Assembly: GCF_016584665.1 (NCBI RefSeq)
Contig: NZ_BBJB01000054.1
Span: 1 to 64,000, forward strand
DNA length: 64,000 bases
Direction of reading: 5' to 3'
Source of the DNA: Pseudanabaena sp. lw0831
Lineage (GTDB): Bacteria > Cyanobacteriota > Cyanobacteriia > Pseudanabaenales > Pseudanabaenaceae
The notes below the pieces were generated by a model. It saw only the letters and a list, made by a program, of their open reading frames with translations, made no database searches and was not told where the DNA came from. Each line of letters starts with the position of its first letter. Position 1 is the first letter of the stretch. Shown piece after piece: positions 9,094 through 16,790 of this stretch. A program made the translations under genes and the position numbers.

Positions 9094-10539
9094 ATGGACT
9101 TTCTGTCCCTTGATTATGCTCTATTCCTGATCATCACCACAGTTGTATATTGGCTCTTACCGAATGTGCAAGCACGCTTGTTAATTATTTTGACAGCAAG
9201 CTTACTGTTTTACTCATTTATCCAGAGGCAATATGTTTGGCTGTTGTTAGTGATGTTGGCAATTAATTTTTGGTTGGGAGGAGAAATTCGCAAAGGCGAC
9301 AAATTCCTGAAGCAGTGGCTGCTTTTTGTGGGGATATTTTTTGATGTGTTACTGCTATTTGGCTTTAAATATATTCCTTTCGTTGCAACGGCGATCGGCA
9401 ATATTACGGGTTTGCCAGTGGGGAGTTCGCTAGCAATCTGGGCGAAGGCAAACATCGTACCGCCGATCACCCTCAGCTTTTTTGTGTTTGAGTTAATTGC
9501 TTACTTAGTTGATACCTATCGCGGTAATAGTCCCGCCAAGGATTTTCTAAATTTTGCAGCTTATAAGTTATTTTTTGCCAAGCTGCTATCTGGTCCCATT
9601 ACTCGTTATCAAGAATTTGCGCCTCAACTAATCACGCGATCGCGTCCCGTTTTGCCTGATATTGCCGAAGGGGTATGGCTATTTGCCTGTGGAGCCGTCA
9701 AAAAAGGGATCATCGCTGACAATCTGGCAAGACTAGTCGATCTCAGTTTTCGGAATACTGAACGCGCAGGCAGTATCGATCTCTGGTTAGCTCTATTTGC
9801 CTATGGCATTCAAATTTACTGTGACTTTAGTGGCTATATCGATATGGCTAGAGGTAGCGCTTTGTTATTAGGTTTCAAGTTGCCTCAAAATTTCGATTTC
9901 CCTTATTTCTCAGCAAGCATTTCCGACTTTTGGCGGCGTTGGCACATGACCCTCGGCGCATGGATGCGAAATTATCTGTATATTCCTCTGGGTGGTTCTA
10001 GGGGTGGGCTTTGGCGCACCTGCCTAAATTTGATGATCATCATGCTCGTAGTCGGGATTTGGCATGGAGCAAATTGGGGCTTCATTATTTGGGGTGTCTG
10101 GCATGGTGCGGCGCTGGTGGCTCATCGCCTCTGGATGGAAGTTTGCAGCGTATTTGAAGATTTGCATAAAATCTGGAAGCCTTTGCCAATGAGACTCTTG
10201 GCAGTTGTGATCACACAGTTGGTAGTGTTTTTAGGCTGGATTCCGTTCCGCTTACCTAATTTAGCTGATACAAATATGTTTTTGCAAAGACTCTGGGGCT
10301 ACGAGAGCGATCCTCAGTTCGGCGTAAAAATCTATGTGGAATCTCTCGGTATTACGGCAGGACAGATCGCGTTATTACTATTTGGTCTATGTATGTGTTC
10401 TCTCGTAGCGTATCAATGCGATCGCGCCAAGTGGCAGTTAAACTGGCAAGTGAAGTTATTTCTAGTCCCCGTCAGCCTTTTTCTAGTCAGCATCCTCAGC
10501 CCCGATAAGAAACTACCATTTATCTACTTCGATTTTTAG
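9094..10539 (+). CDS. MBOAT family O-acyltransferase (AlgI-like)
   Basis: About 481-aa polytopic membrane O-acyltransferase. Key features are FWRRWHMTLGAWMRNYLY (about 280-300) followed by IPLGG, and the catalytic His in GIWHGANWGF. About ten hydrophobic segments are spread along the chain. AlgI-type MBOATs pass acetyl groups across the membrane to polysaccharides, normally with an AlgJ/AlgX-type partner, which is not visible here. An ATG at 9046 would add 16 residues; it lies 2 bp after the DUF1830 stop. The two start regions, MDFLPLHFSQFL and MDFLSLDYALFL, look like an internal duplication. The second matches family N-termini better. Confidence 0.85.
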   Translation: MDFLSLDYALFLIITTVVYWLLPNVQARLLIILTASLLFYSFIQRQYVWLLLVMLAINFWLGGEIRKGDKFLKQWLLFVGIFFDVLLLFGFKYIPFVATAIGNITGLPVGSSLAIWAKANIVPPITLSFFVFELIAYLVDTYRGNSPAKDFLNFAAYKLFFAKLLSGPITRYQEFAPQLITRSRPVLPDIAEGVWLFACGAVKKGIIADNLARLVDLSFRNTERAGSIDLWLALFAYGIQIYCDFSGYIDMARGSALLLGFKLPQNFDFPYFSASISDFWRRWHMTLGAWMRNYLYIPLGGSRGGLWRTCLNLMIIMLVVGIWHGANWGFIIWGVWHGAALVAHRLWMEVCSVFEDLHKIWKPLPMRLLAVVITQLVVFLGWIPFRLPNLADTNMFLQRLWGYESDPQFGVKIYVESLGITAGQIALLLFGLCMCSLVAYQCDRAKWQLNWQVKLFLVPVSLFLVSILSPDKKLPFIYFDF

Positions 10540-10664
10540 GTTATGGAAGGGAGGAAAAAACTTGAAAACACTTGAACTTAAATAAAAATCGTTTGATGAC
10601 TGATTTAAAATGAGATACTCAAATGTCTGTAACTTAATAAATTTAATGATGTGTTGGTAAAAAT

Positions 10665-11420
10665 ATGGGTGAACTACTAACTAAACAACCACTCGTAGAG
10701 GCTCTTTGCGAGTTAAGGTTTAGTCCCTCAGATCAGTGGGACACCGCTTTACCTAAACGTTTCTATGCCGAAGTAAAAGATGAATTTCCCGAATGTACAG
10801 AACTTAATCCAGTTTTTCAGGTTGCTGTTGGCGGGCAACCTGTTGATATGTCAGAGCCAAATAAAGCATTGTCAAGGTTGCAACTTAGAAATAAAGATAA
10901 CTCTGTAGTAGTACAAATTGGTGCAGACCTATTAGTAGTTCATCATCTGCAACCATATACAAACTGGGAAAATTTCAGAGATTTAATACTTAGGATGGGT
11001 AGCAAGTATGTTGAACTGATTGGAGAAGTCAAACTTGAGAGGGTGGGGTTGCGTTATATCAATCATATTTCTCCTCCTGAAGGTCGATTTGAGATTGAGC
11101 AATTTTTGTCTGTCTTTCCTATATTGCCTAGCCCTTTAAATCTTGATCTAGCAGGATTTAGTCAAGTTTATGAATTTCAGTATGTGCAACCCAAGGCGGT
11201 TTTAAAACACCAAACGGGTATTGTTCAAAGGGGTGATGGTAAGGTAGTGTTACTACTAGACTTAGATTTTATTTCTCAAGGAATTGAGTCTATTGAGTCC
11301 AGTAATAAGATATTTGATCTATCTAGTTGGTTTCAAAACTGGCTCAATCAAGCGCATGACTGTGTTGAGGCAGCATTTATCTCGTCTCTCAATCCAGACT
11401 ACTATGAGTCTCTAAGGTAA
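10665..11420 (+). CDS. TIGR04255 family protein
   Basis: 251 aa. The N-terminus (QPLVEALCELRFSPSDQW), the central GLRYINHI and the LLDLDFIS strand followed by a helical C-terminus with HD..E are the hallmarks of the sporadic TIGR04255 family, whose function is unknown. Members are scattered in bacterial accessory regions, often beside small unrelated genes. It heads a tight cassette: 8 bp to the next gene, which overlaps the third by 4 bp. The Lys-rich, A+T-rich codon use differs somewhat from neighbouring housekeeping genes, and HIP1 octamers are absent across the cassette, which may point to recent acquisition. Confidence 0.75.
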   Translation: MGELLTKQPLVEALCELRFSPSDQWDTALPKRFYAEVKDEFPECTELNPVFQVAVGGQPVDMSEPNKALSRLQLRNKDNSVVVQIGADLLVVHHLQPYTNWENFRDLILRMGSKYVELIGEVKLERVGLRYINHISPPEGRFEIEQFLSVFPILPSPLNLDLAGFSQVYEFQYVQPKAVLKHQTGIVQRGDGKVVLLLDLDFISQGIESIESSNKIFDLSSWFQNWLNQAHDCVEAAFISSLNPDYYESLR

Positions 11421-11428
11421 GAAAAAGT

Positions 11429-12010
11429 ATGTTTGTAGCCAGACAATCTATATTCACGAATAAGCCTTTAACACAGGTTGATGAACATGAAGACGTAGCT
11501 ATTACTGCTCTCTTCAGACCAAGATCTAAGGATTCTAATGATATAGATATAGCTTTGTCAAAACCCAAATCAATTATTAAAAATGTTGAGCTAAAGGTTC
11601 ATCAGTCTGAATTTGATTGGATTAGCAATACTAATGCTTTTCAGAGATTAAAGCATCTTATTACTCTTAAAGATAACTGGGATGGATATGGTGCAGCAGG
11701 CTTTAGTGGACAACACATTCACAAAGCTTTAGATTTATCTGAAGTGACTCGAAGCTATTTTAATGCCAATAACATGAGTTTCTCTCGCTTATCGCCTTTT
11801 ATTGCTCCTTGTTCAGATGGGGCAATTTTGTTTGAGTGGTGTGGAAAGAGATTTCCTGATCGCCAGTTAGAGATATTTGTACCTGCGAACTTAGAACAAC
11901 CTTTTGAATATCTAAAAAGTGATCGTGATAGTGACGAGGAAGGCAACTTTATAGACGTAGGTTTTGCAATTAATCTACTTGAATGGCTTATGGAAACAGA
12001 GGTTGAATGA
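11429..12010 (+). CDS. Hypothetical protein with WDGYGA motif
   Basis: 193 aa, soluble, family not named. The segment LKDNWDGYGAAGFS (about 74-87) matches a short motif common in uncharacterised accessory proteins, where a Trp-Asp-Gly-x-Gly turn follows a leucine-rich helix. The C-terminal half contains a SDGAILFEWCGKR strand-like region and acidic patches. It lies 8 bp after the TIGR04255 gene and its stop overlaps the start of the next gene (ATGA), so translational coupling is likely. The function is unknown; co-location suggests it acts with its two neighbours. Confidence 0.7.
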   Translation: MFVARQSIFTNKPLTQVDEHEDVAITALFRPRSKDSNDIDIALSKPKSIIKNVELKVHQSEFDWISNTNAFQRLKHLITLKDNWDGYGAAGFSGQHIHKALDLSEVTRSYFNANNMSFSRLSPFIAPCSDGAILFEWCGKRFPDRQLEIFVPANLEQPFEYLKSDRDSDEEGNFIDVGFAINLLEWLMETEVE

Positions 12011-12456
12011 GCGACAACTATCAAGTAAAACCTGTGGACAAGCTTTTTAGGTGGGTGCATCCTGGTCAGTTTCATCCTACTGAGATGCGTCCAACTTCAG
12101 CAATCTTTCGTGGTGAATATATGTCTGTGGATATAGCTCAGCTAACCAATTTAGAGGCAAGTTATGAAAGGGCTAAAAAGCTGCAAAAGAATGCTGTGGT
12201 ATCTTTTACGGCAGAGTTGGCTTTTGATCTACAGCAGCGGGTGACTCACTGCCCAACTCAATTATGTGAGTCAACCAATGAAACTGTTTGCTTTGTCGAT
12301 ACTGGTTGCAGTGCGTATCAAATAAATAACAACGCATGTGTCTTGATTTGTACTAATGATGCTCATGGCTGTGTGATTGGAGATAAGACTAAAGCAGTTA
12401 GTAAGGCTTTTGCTAAGAATTGTGGTGTGGAAATATTTCCATCTGAGGCAAGCTAG
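12007..12456 (+). CDS. Hypothetical protein, third gene of TIGR04255 cassette
   Basis: 149 aa, not recognised. The N-terminal 45 residues read like a short regulator-style tail (FRWVHPGQFHPTEMRPTSAIF). The middle is helical, and the C-terminal half holds six cysteines in about 60 residues (CPTQLC, CFVDTGC, CVLICT, HGC and a later Cys), which may bind metal or form disulfides. Its ATG overlaps the preceding stop by 4 bp, which fixes the start and indicates coupling. It could be an immunity, substrate or small effector component, but nothing in the sequence decides this. Confidence 0.65.
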   Translation: MSDNYQVKPVDKLFRWVHPGQFHPTEMRPTSAIFRGEYMSVDIAQLTNLEASYERAKKLQKNAVVSFTAELAFDLQQRVTHCPTQLCESTNETVCFVDTGCSAYQINNNACVLICTNDAHGCVIGDKTKAVSKAFAKNCGVEIFPSEAS

Positions 12457-12536
12457 GTTGCAACAAATACAATAATCTCCAATAGGGTATTTAGTATCTT
12501 AAGGTGCAATTTATTCTTAATATCCATTGCCTATTA

Positions 12537-13739
12537 CTACATTGGTTCAAGGCGAATAAGTTGCCCTGCTTGTTCATCGGTCAGAATATAAATAAATCCA
12601 TCTTTTCCTTGACGTACATCTCTTACTCGCTGACCGACAGGAATAGTTTCTTGAACTATTGTTTTATTACCTTCTATTTTGATGCGCACAACAGATTTGG
12701 ATACTAATCCACCAGCAAACAAATTGCCTTGCCAATCTCGAAAGATATTGCCACGATATAGCAGCAGACCCGATGGAGCGATCGCAGGAGTCCACACCAA
12801 TTTAGGATCGACCATATTGAGACGAGATACTTCCTTAGAAATTTTACCTCCTGTATATTCTTGGCTAAAGGTTACAACCGGCCAGCCATAGTTCTTACCT
12901 GCTTCGATTAGGTTTAATTCATCACCACCTCTTGAACCATGCTCGGTTGACCATACTTGCTTTGATGTGGGATCGGCAAATAATCCTTGAATATTGCGAT
13001 GTCCATAACTCCAAATCGCAGGATTAGCACCAGCAGTTTTTACAAAGGGATTATCAGAGGGAATGGAGCCATCATCTTTGAGTCGTAGGACTTTACCAAG
13101 CTGACTATTCAGCTTTTGAGCCTGTTTGCGCATCAATTCGCCATTCAGTTGTAAAGGAGGATTGCCTCCATCACCGATCGCGATCAGCATTGTGTTATCA
13201 GGTAGCCAAACGATGCGCGAACCAAAGTGTTGATTCCCTGATTTTGATGGTGTTACCTCAAAAATCACTTGCGGCTCCACCAAAGCTTTACCATCAAATT
13301 TCACTCTCAAAATACTGGTGTGATTAGATTGGAAATTCCCAGTGGAGAATGTGAGATAAACCAATCTATTCTGCGCAAAGCGTGGATGTAGTGAGATATC
13401 CATCAAACCTGCCTGTCCAGACACAAACAGCTTCGGAATTTTAGCGATCGCAATTTGCTCTAACGATCCATTTCGGAGGATTTTGACACGACCAATGCGT
13501 TCTGTAATTAGAATCGCGCCATCAGGCAACCATGCCATTCCCCAAGGGTTCTCTAAATCTTTTGCTACAGTAACTTGCTTGAAGCCGATCGGAGGACGTT
13601 CTTTATTAGTCGCGATCGCTGATGCTGATGCTTGAGCAGTTGGCGCATTAGGGTTAGCTTCTGGGATAGTACAACTTCCTATGGTCAGTGCGATCGCACT
13701 AATTACAAGGCTAAACGGACGGTGTAAATTCTTCATCAC
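12537..13739 (-). CDS. PQQ-dependent sugar dehydrogenase-like lipoprotein
   Basis: 400 aa, glucose/sorbosone dehydrogenase family six-bladed propeller. The N-terminus has a lipoprotein signal with lipobox IGSC (Cys at about 23). Typical strands follow: LENPWGMAWLPDGAILITER, GQAGLMDISLHPRF, SRIVWLPDNTMLIAIGDGG, SYGHRNIQGL and STEHGSRGGDELN. Members oxidise aldoses in the periplasm using PQQ; PQQ binding here is inferred. It lies 14 bp downstream of a NarL-type regulator and its sensor kinase, suggesting one transcript and possibly sugar- or redox-linked control. Confidence 0.85.
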   Translation of the reverse strand: MMKNLHRPFSLVISAIALTIGSCTIPEANPNAPTAQASASAIATNKERPPIGFKQVTVAKDLENPWGMAWLPDGAILITERIGRVKILRNGSLEQIAIAKIPKLFVSGQAGLMDISLHPRFAQNRLVYLTFSTGNFQSNHTSILRVKFDGKALVEPQVIFEVTPSKSGNQHFGSRIVWLPDNTMLIAIGDGGNPPLQLNGELMRKQAQKLNSQLGKVLRLKDDGSIPSDNPFVKTAGANPAIWSYGHRNIQGLFADPTSKQVWSTEHGSRGGDELNLIEAGKNYGWPVVTFSQEYTGGKISKEVSRLNMVDPKLVWTPAIAPSGLLLYRGNIFRDWQGNLFAGGLVSKSVVRIKIEGNKTIVQETIPVGQRVRDVRQGKDGFIYILTDEQAGQLIRLEPM

Positions 13740-13753
13740 TTCTGGTTGGTAAT

Positions 13754-14413
13754 TTATAAATGATTATTTTGCATGGCGATTGCTTGTTTGCGATCGTTCA
13801 CTCCCAATTTGTGCAAAATTGCATGAATATGAACGCGTACTGTTCCCGAAGAAATATAGAGAATCTCAGCGATTTCTTGATTTGTTTTCTGATCGGCTAT
13901 TAAACTGAGAATTTCTTTTTCTCGTCTAGTCAAAGTATTGACTTTTGAACTAGATAAGTTGTCGGGAGCAAGCTCGGAAGATTGAGTTTGAAAAGCATGA
14001 TGGATTTCGGCGGTAGCGTTGGCATCCCACCAAGATGCGCCAGCTATGACCGATCGCATGGCAAGAATTAAGGTTTCGGCGGTGACACCTTTGAGGCAAT
14101 AACCCTGTGCGCCTGCTGATACTAAACGTGAAATTAACGATTGCTCATTGCGGGAAGTAAGCACCAAAATCGGCAAGTTCGGATGATTGCGCTTGAGTTG
14201 GCGGCAGGTTTCTAGTCCGCCCAGCCCTGGTAGACCAATATCAAGAAGGACAAGATCGAAAGTTTGCACTTTGGCAAGGTCGATCGCCATTTCTCCATCG
14301 CTAGCCTCGGCTAAAACTGCAATTTTAGTCTCTTGCTGCAAACGCACCTGTAAGCCAAGGCGAAATAGTTCATCATCTTCAACTAATAATATTTTTAGAT
14401 TATCTAGGGTCAT
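13754..14413 (-). CDS. NarL/FixJ-type response regulator
   Basis: 219 aa. Receiver domain (about 5-120) with acidic pocket VEDDE, phospho-acceptor Asp in LLDIGLPG (about 57), conserved Thr in VLTSR and Lys in YCLKG. LuxR-type helix-turn-helix (about 150-212) with LTRREKEILSLIA and SSGTVRVHIHAILHKLGV. It should bind DNA when phosphorylated. Its start overlaps the kinase stop by 14 bp, indicating a coupled pair. The dehydrogenase gene follows after 14 bp and is a plausible target or co-transcribed partner. Confidence 0.9.
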   Translation of the reverse strand: MTLDNLKILLVEDDELFRLGLQVRLQQETKIAVLAEASDGEMAIDLAKVQTFDLVLLDIGLPGLGGLETCRQLKRNHPNLPILVLTSRNEQSLISRLVSAGAQGYCLKGVTAETLILAMRSVIAGASWWDANATAEIHHAFQTQSSELAPDNLSSSKVNTLTRREKEILSLIADQKTNQEIAEILYISSGTVRVHIHAILHKLGVNDRKQAIAMQNNHL

Positions 14414-15494
14414 TCGATGAATAGGGCAAAGTGGTTAACCGAAAGCCGAATATTGCGCCATGGGGAAGACGATTCTCTGCCCAAATTGTACCGCCATGCG
14501 CCTCAATAATTTGGCGTGTTAGATATAAGCCTAGCCCAGAACCGCTAGCAAGGCGATCGCTCTGACCTTGATAAAACCTCTCAAATAAATACTGTTTTTC
14601 ATCTTGTTTAATCCCTGCGCCGAAATCAATCACTTGGACTAACTGATACGATGACTCTGTTTCTAGTACTACCTCGACTTTTGCCCATCTTGGGGAATGA
14701 TTGATGGCATTAGTGAGCAGATTGGAAAAGACACGACGCAACTGGAAAGCATCACCATTCACCCACAGAAATTTACGGAATTCGGAATCACCGTAATGTA
14801 CAGTCAAATAAACGCTGCGACTATTCGATAGGGGAAGCAGTGATGTGGCAACCTCTTCCGCTAAAGTTGCCAAATTAATTGGAGCTAATCTCAACTGCAA
14901 GCCTTCTGTTTCATTGCGATAGACATCAAGAAGAGTCTCAACTAAGCGCAAACTGTTTTGATGACTGCGAATCATCGTTGCCAAAACTGTTTTTTGTTTA
15001 AACTGAATACTTCCAAATTGTTCGCGATCGAAAGCTTGCAGAGTTTCGATCGCTCCTAGTAATGGCGTTTTCAAATCATGGGCAAGGGTAGAAGCAAAAT
15101 CTTCACGCACATTCATGATTTTCTCTTGAGCCTGTAATTTTGCCTGTTGCTTTACCAAGGTTTGCAGTGTTAGGCGATGGCGATCGCTTAAAATCCCAGT
15201 CATGATCAAAGCAAATACTGTCACTAAACGATTCACCACCATTGAAGCGTGAATTTCGCTATTGGCGGGAATCCAGATATTTGATAAAGTTAGAATTACT
15301 GCCGCTAAGACGATTTGAAATATGGCAGCACGGCTCAATCGAGAATTAGCAATCAAGATCGGGCTGACGTAGAGATAACTCATTACATAGTCTGGCGGGG
15401 TGGAAAATTCTAAAATAAACACCATTCCAAATAGCCCCGCAATTATCCAAAAGAAGGGCGATCGCCAAGATGGTTCGGATAATTGTTTGGACAT
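14400..15494 (-). CDS. Membrane sensor histidine kinase
   Basis: 364 aa. The N-terminal 115 residues contain about four hydrophobic segments and no large periplasmic loop, so sensing is probably within the membrane. A short coiled segment leads to HisKA with the phospho-His in TLAHDLKTPLLGA (about 140). The ATPase follows, with FSNLLTNAINHS, DFGAGI and SGSGLGLYLTRQIIEAHGG. The divergent gene begins 80 bp away. It forms a two-component system with the overlapping NarL-type regulator downstream. The signal is unknown. Confidence 0.88.
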   Translation of the reverse strand: MSKQLSEPSWRSPFFWIIAGLFGMVFILEFSTPPDYVMSYLYVSPILIANSRLSRAAIFQIVLAAVILTLSNIWIPANSEIHASMVVNRLVTVFALIMTGILSDRHRLTLQTLVKQQAKLQAQEKIMNVREDFASTLAHDLKTPLLGAIETLQAFDREQFGSIQFKQKTVLATMIRSHQNSLRLVETLLDVYRNETEGLQLRLAPINLATLAEEVATSLLPLSNSRSVYLTVHYGDSEFRKFLWVNGDAFQLRRVFSNLLTNAINHSPRWAKVEVVLETESSYQLVQVIDFGAGIKQDEKQYLFERFYQGQSDRLASGSGLGLYLTRQIIEAHGGTIWAENRLPHGAIFGFRLTTLPYSSNDPR

Positions 15495-15574
15495 TTGTTC
15501 TTATAAATTGAGGATAGCTATCAATTAAGCCATAATATAAAGGATAGTTTGGCTTCGCACCCTGCAAATTAGTT

Positions 15575-16012
15575 ATGAGTCCTTTTGAAATATATATTCG
15601 TGAATTACGCGATATTCGAGCAACAGGCGCTGGTGTTAAAGAAACATCCTATTACAATGCTTTAGCCAATTTGCTCAATACTATTGGGTCAACTTTACAG
15701 CCAAAAGTACGTTGTGTGATGCAGCTAAAAAATCAAGGTGCAGGAATGCCCGATGGCGGACTCTTTACAGCGCGGCAATTTCAGAAGCGATCGGGGAATG
15801 ACCTTATTGATCCACAGAATCCTGAACGAGGCGTAATCGAAATTAAGGGGACAGGGGATGATGCTTGGGTAATCGCCAATACGCCACAGGTTTCTAAATA
15901 CTGGGATAAATATCGTCAGGTATTAGTAACCAATTATCGAGATTTTGTATTGATTGGGCAAAATGTGAATGGTCAGTCAATCAAGTTAGAAACGGGTGAG
16001 ACCTCCATCTGA
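15575..16012 (+). pseudogene. Truncated restriction-modification N-terminus (PD-(D/E)XK-like domain only)
   Basis: 145 aa. The opening (IYIRELRDIRATGAGVKETSYYNALANLL) and the PDGG ... VIEIKG pair separated by about 35 residues fit the N-terminal nuclease domain of single-chain restriction-methyltransferase enzymes of the type IIG/ISP kind. In those the domain is followed by helical, methyltransferase and target-recognition parts, for a total near 1000 aa. Here the frame stops just after the VNGQSIKLET segment and no methyltransferase motif follows. It is either a 3'-deleted remnant or a stand-alone nuclease; the kdpA remnant next door favours a deletion scar. The ATG is well placed. Confidence 0.6.
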
Positions 16013-16350
16013 TAAACCGTTACTGCGTAAGCATTCTGACCTTCGTTAATTCAGATCATAATCCTTGAGTGGATTCGATGAAAGATATACTAGACAAGAA
16101 TTTTGCTGATTTTAGAAGGTATCACATAAAGGTCGCACCCTTAGAAAGTTAAACAGCGATCGCCAACTAAACACCAACTAAACGCAGTCTAAACGGTTAA
16201 ATCTTTACCAAGCTCACAACCTAGATACTAGTGGGCAAAAGCGTTCTAAACGTAAAGATATACCTTGTCAAGCAGGGAAAATGGATCGATGATTTGACGG
16301 TTAGGAATGGGTTCCTGATAGTTTATCGACTCAAAAGGAAAATCTCCACC
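16013..16350. other. Spacer between gene remnants
   Basis: About 340 bp between the truncated nuclease and the kdpA fragment. It has no recognisable coding sequence. It contains repeated CTAAAC motifs near 16167-16192 and a purine-rich AAGGAAAA ribosome-binding-like site before 16351. It probably carries the original kdp upstream region; no riboswitch could be assigned. Confidence 0.4.
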
Positions 16351-16453
16351 ATGCTACAGGGATGGATTCAAATTGGACTGACACTGGTGCTGATTGTAGC
16401 GATCGCTCCAATCTTTGGTAGCTATATCGCTCGAGTGTTTCTAGGAAAAAAGA
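16351..16453 (+). pseudogene. kdpA: 5' fragment of kdpA (K+-transporting ATPase subunit A)
   Basis: The ATG at 16351 opens MLQGWIQIGLTLVLIVAIAP, then IFGSYIARVFLGKKT. This is the conserved N-terminus of KdpA, the roughly 560-aa potassium channel subunit of the KdpFABC ATPase. The homology stops at about residue 34, exactly where a 23-bp-arm palindrome begins (16448-16496). The open frame runs on to 16584 with unrelated residues, and no kdpB or kdpC is nearby. A ribosome-binding-like AAGGAAAA lies upstream, so a truncated 78-aa peptide could still be made. Most likely a deletion remnant. Confidence 0.75.
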
Positions 16454-16496
16454 CAATAAGTAAGGTGGGCATTGCCCACCTTACTTATTGTCTTTT
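16448..16496. repeat. GGTGGGC-ATT-GCCCACC stem-loop at kdpA break
   Basis: Perfect 23-bp arms, 16448-16470 and 16474-16496, loop ATT. The inner core GGTGGGCATTGCCCACC also occurs at 28535-28553 and 57984-58002. It coincides with the point where kdpA similarity ends. Confidence 0.75.
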
Positions 16497-16574
16497 CTAC
16501 ACAAATCGCAGAAAATGGTTGACCGCACAATTCCCAATTTCATTAAGGGATTTTAGGATTGAAAAACAAATTGA

Positions 16575-16588
16575 TCGCCGATAGGCGA
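16575..16588 (-). other. Small hairpin downstream of the variable-region-like 3' end
   Basis: 5-bp stem TCGCC/GGCGA with a 4-nt loop, about 80 nt after the stop of the caspase-STAND-FGE gene. Some diversity-generating retroelements need a hairpin just past the variable region; whether this is such an element is speculative. Confidence 0.3.
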
Positions 16589-16663
16589 AGGGCTGATCAA
16601 AGAAGGGCAGATAAATACGAAAAAGTGCAAAGGGTTGAGGCAAAAGAACAGAGAAGGGAGTCC

Positions 16664-16790
16664 TCACCGCACAACACACACAACCCGAAAACCGAGGTAG
16701 CCGTACTGAAAACGCGCGTTGCGACCGTCGTTGCGAAACGCAGAACGACAATGCTCAGCATTGTCGATCCACGAACCACCACGCAGCATT
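16664..16790 (-). other. Candidate DGR variable region (3' end of the FGE domain)
   Basis: The last about 42 codons encode RGGSW, then scattered substitutions, CRSAFRN, and end with GYLGFRVV just before the stop. DGR targets with an FGE/CLec fold end this way, and the sequence GGTTTTCGGGTTGTGTG resembles their initiation-of-homing end. A 10-bp-arm palindrome (16746-16766) lies inside. No template repeat or reverse transcriptase is visible in the window, so any DGR would act from elsewhere. Confidence 0.45.

Noticed and set aside
12504-12707. Plus-strand 67-codon ORF opposite the dehydrogenase 3' end
   Set aside because: It mostly overlaps the antisense of a strong gene and is aromatic-rich without homology features.
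16013-16350. Possible riboswitch before the kdpA fragment
   Set aside because: c-di-AMP riboswitches are known upstream of some kdp genes, but I could not find the conserved core or pairings here.
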